DNA of 64,000 nt from Rhynchosporium graminicola (lineage: Eukaryota > Ascomycota > Leotiomycetes > Helotiales > Ploettnerulaceae): assembly GCA_900074885.1 (NCBI GenBank), contig FJUW01000039.1, positions 310,001 through 374,000 on the forward strand, given 5' to 3'. This document shows positions 23,891-37,741 of this stretch, one piece after another. The position numbers were made by a program, and so were the translations under genes. The notes below the pieces were generated by a model that was not told the DNA's origin, ran no database searches, and saw only the letters and a program-made list of their open reading frames with translations. How positions within the stretch are numbered: position 1 is the stretch's first letter; the number at the start of each line of letters is the position of its first letter.

Positions 23891-26432
23891 TCACAAACGA
23901 GCCATCGGAGGCATCTTCTCCTTCAACATATCCTTACTCAACTCCCTGCTTATCCAATCGCTGATAGCCATATTCGTGATCATTGGATTTACACCACTTG
24001 CCGATGGGAAGACAGAGGCATCAGAAACATATAAACCTTCTGTATCCCACACTTTGCCTCTCATATCAACCACTCCCATGTTGGCACGTCTACTCATTCG
24101 ACATGTACCCATCTGATGAGCAGAAGCATAGATGCCAGCTGGTGGCTTGTTTCCTGTCTTCTTGACATCCTCAAGCCAGGTTTCGAAGCGAGCTGTTGTT
24201 TCTCCTGGAGTTTCGGTCTTTCGGATGTTTTCACGAATAAAAGGTGGAGTCCCAGCTATACATACGTGAATCTCTCTTGCCCCCATTATGAACTGTATCT
24301 TAGCCAACGCCATGACACCCTCCATCGCATGAGCTCGATCAAAGGCACTCGGCGTGTAGGCAATTCTAGCGGCTCCAGATTCGGAGTCTCTATAGACACT
24401 TCCAGTGTCTCGATCTCGCACAATTGAGATGAAGGAGTTCATATGGCGATATTTTAATGCCTGGAGCTTCCAATCGAGGCCATTGTTCCAGTTGAGGAAA
24501 GTCAAACACCAGGAGGGCATCATTACGGTAGTTTCGAGCTTCGCACCGTGTCCATGATTATCCAAATTTTCAAGAGAGCCGACGACAGAGGTCAGAATAC
24601 CACCTTCCCACGGACGAGTCTCTTCAGGATAAACAGCAGCTACGATGTTCACCGGGTGAAGATAGAGGTTTCGACCGATATGTTTGTTCTGCGCACACCC
24701 TCAGTACTTTTCATGGATATGGGGGTGATGCCTTACTGTCAAGCCACTGTTTAAGAGAACGATAGGAGAAGCGAGTGTTCCAGCTGAGAGTATAACTCGC
24801 TTCGCCTTGATGATGACTGAAGCGATAGTTCGACCAGTGTTGGGTCCATTGACTCCACCGTTTTGATTGCGAGATTTCCATTTTCCTTTGACACCAACAG
24901 CGGTCTTCTTGCCGTCAACATTCTCGAACAAAACTTTTCCGACATTGAAGCCTTCAGCAAATTTGGCCCCAGCACGCTGAGCATCAGGCAGCCATGAGAC
25001 AACTGGGCCTTGCTTCTCTGCTGCTCCACATCCAAGGGTACAATGCCCGCAGTAATGCTCGGTGCCTCCAGTATTTTGTGGCACAGCCCTGTAGGTTAAT
25101 CCTAGACGTCTGGCTCCCTCCATCAAGACCTCATTACCGTGGTTGTGGCGAACATGTTTGTCACTGACACCCATACGGTCACAGACCCGGTCCAAGGACT
25201 CTTGATATTCAATGGAAGTAAAAAGAGGAAGTCCACGGTCCTTCGACCACTCATTGCGGACAAATGACTGGGGTTGGAGCGATGCAGACCCTGTCAAGAC
25301 TTAGTATGTGGAATCTCCTATGTTTCGAAAGTAGCACAAGGCATTTGGTTGAAGAGTTCAAATGGCGGAACTTCAAGACCGAGAGAACACCTACAATTGA
25401 CAGTCCCTCCCCCTCCCCAGTTGCTTCCGGCAATCACGCTTCTAGGTCATGTGAGTACTGACACAGGAAATTGAAGGGGGAAGGCTAACATTGAGGCATC
25501 ATCAGACGTAATAACCCCTCCATCAACGTAGAGATGTACCCCGCCATCTTTCTCGCTCATCGGCAGCTGGCTGGGAGAGAAGTAGTACGATTTATCGACT
25601 ACCATAACTCGGTGACCAGCTTCAGCAAGATTCTTAGCACAAACTGCTCCTCCGCAACCTGATCCCACGATCAAAACATCAGTCTCGAACACCTCGCATC
25701 CATCTTCCTTGCCACCCCTTCCGGCTTGGATTCCACTTTGGCCGAATTGCTCAAATCGGTATTCGAAATGCTGGCCGGGGGTGTAGTGGTCCGGAACCCT
25801 GGGGAAGCCACTGGCGCCATAGAAACTTGGGGAAGTCTTAATGAAAAGGTTCTTGGCTGTGAACGTGATCTGCTTGTAAGCAGCTCGCAAAGCAGGGATA
25901 CGAGATGTTCGCCAAGAATTGAGAATCTGAGTCCGAGTGGTGACCGGTTGCTCATGGAACGGCGTTGTGGACGAAGTGAACAAAAGCGATCCAACCCTTG
26001 TGCTAAAGTACTTTGTCAGTATCAGGCGACAAAATTCCAAAGGGGAACGTGCTTCAACCCACTCAGCAATAACGAGAATCCTTTTCTGGCATCCTCTCGA
26101 CTGAAATGCATCAAAGACCTCTTCAACATGTCATGAAACTCTGGATTGTCACTAGGTTTCTCGGCTAGATATTGATCGAGTTGGACCTCGGTAGGTGAGT
26201 TTATAACGACCCTTTGAAGCTGATGGACCAGAGTGTTATATATTGTGTCCGGAACATGTTCTTCGTCTATGCTGGAGGTCGTTACTACCGACTCGCGCTT
26301 GATAGATGGAATGATCGTGTCCATCAATGCCATTAGAGTCCTCCATTGCGCTTCAGTGTAGTAGCTCCCTATTGGAGCCTTCGGAAGGGCAACTGTGAGA
26401 GGAGTAGCAGCTTTCAATGCAGCTGAGGTCAT
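23891..26432 (-). CDS. long-chain fatty-alcohol oxidase, GMC family
   Basis: Five exons: 26059-26432, 25490-26002, 25395-25441, 24737-25290 and 23891-24688, giving 761 residues, all phases closing. FAD-dependent GMC oxidoreductases of this class oxidise long-chain alcohols to aldehydes in omega-oxidation, releasing hydrogen peroxide. Visible features: the N-terminal long-chain-alcohol-oxidase region (about 20-125); the dinucleotide motif VGSGCGG at 237-243; NWGGGGTVNWSASLQ split by introns 2 and 3; ILSAGTLASP; and the C-terminal catalytic pair in SAHQMGTCRM (His 687) and GVNPM (Asn 730). The last three residues, ARL, fit a type-1 peroxisome signal, which agrees with an H2O2-producing enzyme. 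Exon 3 is only 47 bp. Intron 1 uses a weak donor (GTTGAA), chosen because it restores the family reading GTRVGSLLF; that junction is the least sure. Confidence 0.92.
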
Positions 26433-28745
26433 GCTGCCACTTGTCTCGGACTGGACAACTCGTTAGTACTATCGAAGCAGTCCAGTGATGGTGACGTCAA
26501 TATACAGCTTATCAAACAAAGCAGACCAGAAACGCGGTACAGTTATTTCGAAGATTTGAGACTGTAAATTATGATGACAATGAGAGGTGACCATCAGGGG
26601 AATTACTACAGGCGTTGACACCGGTAGTGCAACTGAATATGACTTATTGATAGGCCTCGGTCGGTGTGCTTCTACCCCGCCGCTAGACGAAATCGCGTGG
26701 ATTTAGGGGGAAACGCCACACCGAGGACCAGGTGTAACTCAAAGAATCATTTCCGCAGTTAAATTATCTTTAGTTATTTCCCTTGATAGCTATCATTCGC
26801 TCCTTCTGGCCATTGCAAATGTTCTAGTGTATGTTGGCCTTTACAACTTGGGTTGATTAGAAGATAAGTGAGTGGAGGCCTGATCAACTAGTCGCTGCTG
26901 TTGCCATATATCTCTCTGAAACATCCGTTCATAGCTAAGGGTCTTAATGTGGTCTAAAATCCTTCATAGACAGCTTCGTAAGAAATTGATTTTCAGGTCT
27001 TCCAGCTTCGGGGGTTGGTGCTCGTATGGTTTCAGATTGTCTTGCGAACCTAGTATTGACTGAGTAATAAGGCATTCCAGAACGTGTCATGCAGAAGGAA
27101 GCTTCATTTTTCTTACTATTCTGTGAAACATACAATACAAAGTTGTCACATTTGGCATATTTGCATGAAATTTAGCTGATCAGCATATTGGAAATTGCTT
27201 AGCAAAAAGCAACTGAAAGCGTTGGACAAGTAGAAGGCTGCCATTTACAGACGAAGATGAGACAACGTATATCCTTCAAATAATCGAATTTTGCATGATC
27301 GATCTAAAGTATAACACAAACTTTTAGCCCTTGTGTGATCTGTTGTAGCAGTTGACGATTTATATTCGTAAATTGAGTCCCGAAGTCGTGTTTACCTACT
27401 CTCGCTTAGCATTTCTCCAAAATAACATAATAACCTAAGGGTAGTCTCACGCCCATCTACGCAAGATCGGGGATATGCAGACTGAATTTCTCGAAGACAG
27501 AATTCGGTTTGAGTCGAAAAGATTGTGCTCATGAAAGGTGGGAGGTGAGGAAGTTTAGGTATGGCATGAAAGCACACATGTTTGCACATCCTATCTTGAC
27601 AACATCAAGATGCGAATCTCCGTAAGTATCTTCTTACTAACCTGATGTATCTCGGCCTCAATTAAATTGGAAATATTACTTAGATACTGACTGCCATAGG
27701 TTCAAATCATGGTTTAGTAACATAGTGTCACCACGACATGAAGAACCATACTTTGGAGTATCTCCCACAGGTATCAGTGCTGTACATACGAAAGGAATAT
27801 TATATCGCTGGGTAATTCTCGGTTACCTTTAATAGAATCTCGTAGGACCCAAGAAGAGCTTTAGCACTATATTCCAGCCAAATCGAGCATCAACCGGTAT
27901 GACCGGAGCAGCCCTACAACTGCTCACCTAAGAGGAACAATTTCTTGCATCGATACCGCGTGATGAACTTAATATCAGCACCGATCCTTCGAGAAGTTTT
28001 CCAGATTTTCATTAATCCGAAGGGCAGTTAAAACTTTATCGCCAAAATATTTAGATGTTATAGGTGTTCTCCCGTCGTGAATTGATGCCGATAAAGTGGG
28101 TAACCGAGCATATCTACAGGCATCAGCTATCCAAATTTAGCCAGCAAAGGGGAAGTTCAGCCGCCATATTGAGCGCTCAGATATGCCTGACACAATTTCG
28201 CCGAAGCAAAAGAAATGCACTCCTGAGTTTACGACTTGTGCACAAGATGTATCACCAAGACCTTTGATGTAATGGTCGTAACTGTATCTTATTCACGTTA
28301 TCCTATCTCAGTCGGGAATAACTCAAGAAAACTCCTCCGCCTACGTCGATTTCTCTTTAGCTGGGACACGATTCGCCCTCTCCTAAGCCCATAAATCTGA
28401 ATTTCATCGACTCTGACAAGTGTGTCTTTGCCCCCCGCCAACGTGCGTCTGTGAAGTTATACTTTGGAAATCACTACGTTTGCTCGATTTTTGAAGACGA
28501 AGGATTAGGCGAAGACACGCTCTGTTCAACGATATAGCTTGGAGATTGACCAAGATTTGAGTCAGTAACTTGCAATAGGTCTACCAAATCTATTGCTAGG
28601 TAACATGCAGAATGCAATTCCATTCCAAACATAAACACAGAAAATAATACACTCAATACAAAGAAATTCGCTGCAAGACGCCCCTATCTACATGCAGTAC
28701 CAGTTCCTTTCTCAACAATTTCTCAAGCGAATCAATTAGTGACCC
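26433..28745. other. 2.3 kb gene-poor region
   Basis: No open frame of convincing length or composition on either strand, and no intact repeat. It begins with the upstream region of the alcohol oxidase. The base composition is AT-leaning from about 26750 to 28300. I could not find terminal repeats or transposase fragments. Confidence 0.45.
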
Positions 28746-30962
28746 TCATACTCTTCCGAAACCAGCCTCCACATTCCTGACAAACTCCACAACTTCAAAC
28801 CCTAATCTCCTGGCAGTCTTCTCGTCCATCTTATTACTTCCCTCCGGTATCCGTACAACGATACAAGGACAGTCCTGTTTGATCTCTACCCCGCCATATT
28901 TTACCATCTCATCTTTACCCACACGACTAACGTAGACAGTAAGATCTGGCCCCACGATACCGCGCCAGAGGGTAGCCATCCACTGCCAGTGGTCGACCGG
29001 AGAGTAGACATCGTTGATTGGGATACGGTGCGCGTAGGTATCGGAAGTGCTTAGTGAGAATCCTGTGGGGACGAGAGCGACCGGAAGTATCTTCGGGACT
29101 GTTTTTTCTTCGACTGTAATGTTAGTATTGGGGTTGGAATTGGGTGGAATAGAAAGAGGAGCGGTAGTGATGTAGCGGATCATCTCAAGGGACTTCGTGT
29201 GCCACGTGGAGATAATGGACATGTATTCGACGAAGGGATTGCATGCGTCCACATTGGATGCACCTTTCATTTCTAGGTCTGCCGCACCAGGAGTTGCGAC
29301 TTTCGATTCAGATACATTCCAGGCGGTGACGGCGAAAGATGGGTCTTTGCTGAGATACTCGTTGATGAAAGCACCAATTTCAGAAAGCAAGTCTTTCTCG
29401 GGACCCTCAACTGCGACAACTGCCCCACGGGTTGACTGCGCGGGGCTTGTGGGACCTGGAGGAGCAAGAGGAGGCGAGATCTTGGTGAGGAGCTTTATCT
29501 TGTTGACATACGGGATTGTCATGACCATAGCCTCAATACTTTTCGCATGAGTCTCACGGGCGTCCATTCTAGAGTCTGGTCGTTGTGATGAAGTTGGTGT
29601 GGAGCTTATCATCTGTGTTTGAAGTGGAGGCAGACGAAGGGATTCGTCGAAAGTGCTCGAACGAGTTGGGTATTGGTGTCGGGATTGTTGTTGTTGTTGG
29701 ATGCTAGCTGATTGTGGTGGAGGTCCCATTGAGCCATGACGAACGATCATGCCAGGTCCGGGAAGAGGCTGTCTGTACACTGCCGACATTGGTGGAGCAC
29801 CAGGACGAGAAAATTGCTGAGGGGCAGAATATGTCATCGGAGAATTTGATGCATATCCTCGTAAGTTCTCCTCGTTAAATCTCCGTCGCTTCTGACCTGA
29901 AGATGGACTCAAGAGATCCATGTCTTCGTCTCGCTCATGGTGTGTTTGGAGAAGTTGAGGTGGTAGGTATTGCGGTCTGCGGATTGAATGTTGGTGATTG
30001 GGAACGAGGCGAGGGGTGTCCATTCTGCAGTTCTGCATCGGCGCTGTATATCTGGGTCTTTCGAAATCGTTTTGGGAGGGCGTAAACAGGGGCAAGGGTC
30101 TTTCGCTTGGTGGAGCTGCTGAGAAACCTGGTGTGAATGGTGTCAATGGCCTACTTGGAGTCGATATGTATCGTCCATTGCACTTGGGACAGCGTATGGG
30201 ATCGTCACCCGAGATCGATGAGGCTGGGCGAAGACCAGTCAGCTTGCCTGCTCGTCGAGGTTGGTAACGATAGGCTGGGTATTGTCTCTGATGACGCTGT
30301 TTTTCCTCCTGATGTGTATATTAGCCTAGTCCCATCCCAAATTCAAAAGAAGTCAAACAAACTTCAGCTAGTCTCTTCCATTCTGTCTTGATTTCCTGTG
30401 CTTGTTCTCTCCACTGTTGGCCAATGATTTTCGATATCTCGGGGTTGGCAAGTCCTGGATTCTGGGAGACGACGTGGGCTTGGTAATGTTGACGGTAAAG
30501 AATGAATGCTACAAAGAAGTCAGCTCTCGAGTCTCGATCAAAGGCTCTTTGGAAGGTCGGTAATAAAGAGATGGATGATGTAGGTCTAGAAAACTCCTCG
30601 TCACAACATCCAAACTTCAAAGAACATCTTGGTCACGCACCGTTTCGAGGTCTGGGTATTTTGGGGTCCGGTTGACAAAGACACACTTGTTCTCTTGTAA
30701 ATGCAGAAGATGGAGGCCCGTTAGTGCTGGCGCTGTTGAGGGCGAGATCTCCGATTCTTGCTTCGTTCGCACTATTAGTGTTCAGCGACGCAGCTCGCTT
30801 TCGTGTCAAACGAATTCGTGGAGAAGTAGGAGTCGGAAGATCGGGGTGCATCTCTGGAAGAACCTGCTTCAAAGAACCACGGCGACTTGAATCGGTCGAG
30901 GAGCTCAGGGGCGACCGTGGAACATTCATGGTTGAATGGCGCACTTCAGTAGAAACAGACAT
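28746..30962 (-). CDS. HMG-box transcription factor
   Basis: Three exons: 30641-30962, 30363-30508 and 28746-30308, giving 676 residues. Intron 1 (132 bp) and intron 2 (54 bp) close in phase. The HMG box spans about residues 100-172, built across both introns: PRPRNAFILYRQHYQ, then NPEISKIIGQQWREQ and WKRLAEEEKQRHQRQYPAYRYQPRR. The PRPRNAFILYR start and the Y-rich end are those of sequence-specific MATA_HMG/Rox1-type boxes that bend DNA in the nucleus. A CPKCNGRYI motif follows the box. The N-terminus is Ser/Pro-rich and basic (SPRIRLTRKR). The long C-terminal part is Pro/Gln-rich, with a polyQ-like SIQQQQQSRHQ, and ends in a folded-looking segment (ENKMDEKTARRLGFEVVEFVRNVEAGF-like). It resembles fungal repressors of sexual or hyphal programmes; the target genes cannot be read. 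Confidence 0.87.
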
Positions 30963-31558
30963 CGCGATACTTAATGCATCTGATGGCCTCGTTGAGAATT
31001 ATCGTCGAGATACGGGAATAGAAGGACAGGAAATAGAGGATTGAGGCCGGCAAATAATAAGAATGGCCTTCTTGTTGACTGATTCTTTGTGTGCAACGTC
31101 CATTGATGAACAGGAAAACAATGATCTTTCCAGTCAAGCTCCCAATGCTGAACAGCTAGCTGTGCCATTATTGCAGGCGAAGATATTGGTGTCTTTGTTG
31201 TCTCGGGAAAGCCGTCTGGCGACGCAAATTCGCAGGCGAGTTTCTTTGTCCACACAGACTCCGTTCGCAGGAACACCCACACTTTTATACCTACCACCAG
31301 CATAGGAACCATGGATATGAAAACAAGCCCCTTTGGAATGCAAACAAGATCGGGATTGGGCCTGCAATTGATTAAGGTACCCCATTTTTCAATATTCGTA
31401 CATTTCTAGAGAAATCTCGCTTGGGGCTGGGCTGCTTTTAGACCCTTGCCGGCCACCCATACCAGCTCAAGACAAACGCTCCGAGACATTCCTCAACGCC
31501 AAAATCCCAGCCTGAATCGAAGACAGCCACACAAAAGCTGGCCCTCCATGTCGTTCGT

Positions 31559-33023
<1,465 letters not shown>

Positions 33024-33304
33024 GACGACGAGGGTGCAGGATTTGAATGAGGTTGAAAGATTGAGGAGAAGCTTCCGGTTTTAATCTACGGGAATATTGC
33101 GAAAGAATGACACGTCGATAAGTTATAAATCATGGCAAGATGAGCGTTGTCGCAATGGACTGTGGAGAGTTGCCGAATAGCTTTAGCGATCGAGAAAATA
33201 GGCAGGCTGAACAATTGAAACACGTGATTTTGCGAGGCTGAGAATCCGGGTGCTTTCGAGTTTTTAAGACACATCAAGTATCGAGCCTACGCAACGAAGA
33301 GAGA

Positions 33305-33474
33305 ATGGCAGGTACGTTTCGACATGGCGACTCGATATTAGAAATATTTTCACAGGAAACCACCTGAAACGGAACTTGAACAGTCACATAGTTCGATGGC
33401 TTTTACCCATGCAAAAGAACCATTTTGAAGTTTATTACGCTTCGTTGGAGACGCATTGGCTTAGCCTTGTATGA
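33305..33474 (+). CDS. possible 41-residue micro-protein
   Basis: A seven-base first exon (ATGGCAG, 33305-33311) is followed by a GTACGT donor. The second exon (33356-33474) begins after CACAG, and the phases close to a 41-residue product beginning MAGNHLKRNLNSHIV, ending at TGA. An ATG exon of two codons plus one base ahead of a short intron is a common design in fungal small-protein genes. The position, divergent from RVB1 with 281 bp between starts, suits a real promoter. No family recognised. It could equally be chance. Confidence 0.3.
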
Positions 33475-34122
33475 TTACACGTAAAACGTTGACTTACATG
33501 CCCCAAATTTCCAGATTTGCAGTTCTCAAGGAAGAAGTATACTCATAAGACTGCTTTGGCATTAACTATCTAATCACTCACTATCTTACACAGCTTTCAT
33601 TCAGGATCCCGTCCATGTAACCTCAGCACTTTCGTAGCATGCTATAATCAGCCTCCTGTCCAGTAAGTGCAACGTCAAAGCAGACAAGGCAAGGTGAAAT
33701 TGTCAAGTTCAATAGCATGTTTAGGCTCCGTATGACTCAACCGTGCGATTTTCGTATAGTAGGAGGGCGAATGTGTCTGTGTCAACTTAACTCTGTAGTC
33801 TGATCCAATACGACCGCAGGCGGCTAGAAATTTCCAGATCTTTGCAAGTCATGGTTCAAGTCGCGAATTGTGAAGATCATATCAAGCAAGAGATCAATGC
33901 AGGAGGTTGAATACTTGGAAGTCCAGTCAGTCTGGGTCGAACGACATCGAGAAATGAAAATGGGACCAATTTCAGGTTCATGTGCATGCAGGCATGTCAG
34001 ATGGATCCAAGTAGCATCAAGGTCTCAGTGCAATGTCAAAGAGGCATATATGCAAAATCATGCGGGTCATGAAGTCAAGTACGGTGTCGTGTCCAGCATT
34101 GGGGTCATTTCAATGTCGTCAG
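33475..34122. other. intergenic, 3' flank of KH-domain gene
   Basis: No supported coding frame on either strand. Probably includes the 3' UTR of the KH-domain gene. Confidence 0.4.
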
Positions 34123-35976
34123 TTACGAGGTTCCTGGCGGCTTGGAAGGATCACCTCCTTGAGCCTGTTGAGCTGCGATCGCTTGGTACCATAGGGCGAC
34201 GTAATTCTGATAGCCACCATCTAGACCGTATTAGCTTGTGTACACACAACTAGTGTAAAGAACTTACACGCAGCATATGGATCTTCTCCACCGGCAGCGG
34301 GTGCTACTTGGGATACTGGTTGTTGTGAAGGCTGTCCTTGTGGTTGCGAATAGGATTGTTGATTGTAAGGACGATCGTTATAATCATTGCGACTTCCACC
34401 AGCCCCGCCTCCTCCTCCGCTGCGTCCACTCTTGGCCGCCTGCACAAGTTAGTTTGGATGTTGCAAAAGCTTCATCAGTAGACTTACAACTGCTTCAACC
34501 TTGTCTTCAATTGCCCGCTTGGCAGCTGCAATGGCATCACGGTTACCTACCAAGCCGATCTCACGGTCGGTCTCTCCAGCTTGCTTGGCTGAGACGTTGA
34601 TTTTGCAGCACGTAGTGGCCTGGATGTCTTTGATCGTCTCTCCGCCCTTGCCAATGATCATGCCAACTGCTTCTGATGGAACATAGATTGAGTCGTTACT
34701 GGTATCGCCTCCACCACCAGGAGCTCCTCCTCCATTATAGCCACCACCTTGATTAGCGTCTCTGCCAGTATTCCTGGGTGGTTGAGCTTGCTTCTCATTG
34801 TTGGTCTTGCTATCACTCTCGACAATTTCCATGATCAAGTCCTTTGCATGAGCAGCTGCTTCCTTGGATCCGATAAGGTTGACTGGACGAAGGCCATTGA
34901 CACTCTTTTGCTCGCCGACGATGTTGACATGGCATCCACTGCGTTCTTGTAAGTCTCGAATAGTTTCACCACCTCGGCCAATGATGAGACCAACGGTCCG
35001 GTCAGGGACCATGATCTGCATAGTGTCCTCTCCATCTCTCAGAGCAGGTTGATGGGACGAGCCACGGACTGGAGGAGCCTCGCGAGCCCTCTCTGCTGCA
35101 GCACGAGCATTAGCAGCCATGCCACTGTCATCGATAATACGGTTGATCTCAACCTTAGCTTTGGCCCGGTTTGCTCGAGAACCAGTGATTTTGCACTCGC
35201 GATATGGTCCGGTCTCATCTGCTCCAGTGATGAATTGAACTCTGCATCCAGTCTCCGACTCCACGCGCCTAAGATTCTCCCCTTGTCTGCCAATGATCAA
35301 GCCAACCAGGTTCGACTCGATTTGAATTGACTCTACAGCGTTGTCATCGGCACCTCTAGGAGGAGATCTGTAGCCACCAGGAACGCCTTGAGGAGGGAAG
35401 GGGCCACCTGTGCCTCTGCCTCTAGGGCCGGGAGAGAATGATCGTTCACGATAGTCACGGGCAGCAGGGGCTCTATCGCCTCGTCTTTCATCTCTGTATG
35501 GGTTAAAGTTGTCGCGGAACGCTTCACGACGTGGAGGTGGGGAGCGGGACCGAGATCTCGAAGTTCTGTAGGGTCGTCCAACTTGGTGGGGAATTGGGGC
35601 ATACGAAGAAGAAGGTCGATCATAAGAAACGCCTTTCGCCGCAGCAATGGCCTTCGCCTTGGCAATAGCCTCAGCAATGCTGACCGATCCAGAGCTAACA
35701 GGCTTGATGTTGCTGAGGTCAACGCTGCCAGAGCTTGAAGGTTGAGGCAATGAGTAGCCAGTCTGGGGCGCATACGGATTATGCTGATGCTGCTGGAGAG
35801 GGGCTTGCTGGTAGGCAGGCTGTTGGGCTTGTGGAGGAGTTGCATTGCTATTCTGCGCAGCTGGAGGAGAAGACGTTAGTAGTTATTCCCATTTTCATTG
35901 GATCTTTATTCTTTGGTTGTTTGACGCATTACCTACCTAAAGCAGCGAGAATGGCCGTGATATTTGGTTGTTCCAT
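34123..35976 (-). CDS. three-KH-domain RNA-binding protein, FUBP/KHSRP-like
   Basis: Four exons: 35937-35976, 34488-35860, 34268-34439 and 34123-34220, giving 560 residues. Introns are 76, 48 and 47 bp and phases close. Three KH domains are evident. Each has the GxxG loop of type-I KH: VGLIIGRQGENLRRVESETG (about 198-217), VGLIIGRGGETIRDLQERSG (about 300-320) and VGMIIGKGGETIKDIQATTC (about 415-435). They bind short single-stranded RNA or DNA motifs. The N-terminus has Gln/Pro-rich spacers, an Ala/Lys helix (SIAEAIAKAKAIAAAKG) and an RS/RG-rich stretch. The tail is Gly/Gln/Ser-rich with YGGYQNYVALWYQ, very like the YxxW/Y C-terminal repeats of animal FUBP proteins. The likely role is mRNA or transcription control; no fungal gene name can be fixed. 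Confidence 0.9.
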
Positions 35977-37741
35977 GGTGACTTGGGCTTGGGCCTTTGT
36001 ACGTGGACAAATATCGTCTTTGTACCTAAGCCTCCAGAATTTCCTTGCGAGGACAACAGAGTAGAGAAGCGACGTTGTGCTGTGGGTTTGATTCTCGGTG
36101 ATGGGAGTTGAAGGACTTGCGCAAGGGGCACCAGAATGTCAAAGAGTGCAGTGACGAACTGAGAATTCGAGCATCGACAAGACGCTTCCTTAGCTCGAAG
36201 CTAGGCCAAACACGGTTAGACTGACTGAAATAACGACTTCACCTCGTTCACCTTTAGGGACACAAGGTAGGTACCTACGCAGTAGTACTTTTCTGTATTC
36301 TTCTGTCCTATATCGATTGCGAAGCTATACAATTCAAGGACGGTGAACGATCCTTCCAAGCTTACCAGGGAACCGCTGATCCTTGACTTTTGAAGATTGA
36401 TAGATAAAAGCCGATCTTTTTGAAAAGATGATTCAAAATCAGGCAATGAAGAAGAGTTTGGATATACATAAGTTAGCCCTTCAGCGCAAACTCAGAAGCG
36501 GTCTCGATTGAAAAGGAACAGATACATTTTTGAAGCTGTACTGCACGGTGTCGGTGTATATGCTATTGTGAGTCCTAATCCATTGGAGGCTGCCTTCGCC
36601 AGAGAGCATCTCCCTCCTCGTTCTACATCGTTCATTATCACCCTTCGTGCCACTCTTTACTACTACTCTTTTGCTACTCTTTGCTGTTCCTTGTAATTAT
36701 TTGTAATTCAATATCTCTCCCGTTTCAAACTTTGCTTCGTCGTGTGACTAATCCGTCCTTTTGCAATCACCTTTATATTCTGATAGTGTTGTTAAAACTT
36801 CACTTCCGACTTCACGAGATATCCCACGCAAGAAGTGTTTGTTTGCAGGACTTGATGAAGCATCTTGAAATTTACCTTTATCTACTGCACCAAGCTACTG
36901 CCCTCTGAACTTAACCTTGCTTATGTAGCACTAGGTAAATTTGATTTCCATGTTAACATCGTCAGTGGAGATATGATTGCTTTCGCATGCCACAAAGTAC
37001 CTGAAAGAGATAGTGCAGGTAATTCTTTCGGGCTACTCTATGTTTGTCTTGCTATCCCTTGTTATATACCATGCGTCTTTCACAAGTAAACATCTCAAGA
37101 GCTGTCATAGTCAGAAAGGTTACTGTCATCGGCTTGACCTTTAATTCGAAATACCTTTATCTTGCCTGCGTAGGTCAATTCGGCTTGAAGCTCAGCAAGA
37201 GCATATTAGTGAATCATAGAAAAATCATCTTGCAGTCAGATTTGTAACCCACGATTAGCATGCCCATGTCTCTGCTGTTGGCATACATGAAGTAGATATA
37301 TCATGGCTATTGCCCAGCCCAGAGTCTGAGTTTTCTACTATAAGCTGGACCATACGACCGTAGTCGAAGTCTTTGCTAAGAAGCTAAGACGCTCTTGAAT
37401 CACACTGCACCGATGCTAGAATGCTCGTCACTGATATGGTAATACGTCGAATTGGGCAATCTGCTGGAATCTAGTCCGAGAAAAATAGTGCCCCTGATAT
37501 AGATCAGATAACACTATTGACGCAGATGCTCGACTTATGGCCTGATTGCCCACCGATAAGGTCACCGCCTTGTCATGGCGACAGGAGCTGTACTAGCGCT
37601 TTCGCTTATTCGAGGCCACAACAAAACAGCATTCTTGATTCTGCCCTTCTCCTTTTCGAAAAAACATAACTTCGAGAATACAATAATTGCAACTGTACAA
37701 ATATCAACGTCTATTAGAGTGCTATTGCAGTCCTGTTCAAG
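35977..37741. other. 1.8 kb divergent intergenic region
   Basis: Separates the KH-domain gene (leftward) from the large MYND-like gene (rightward). No coding frame supported. It must hold both promoters. Confidence 0.4.
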
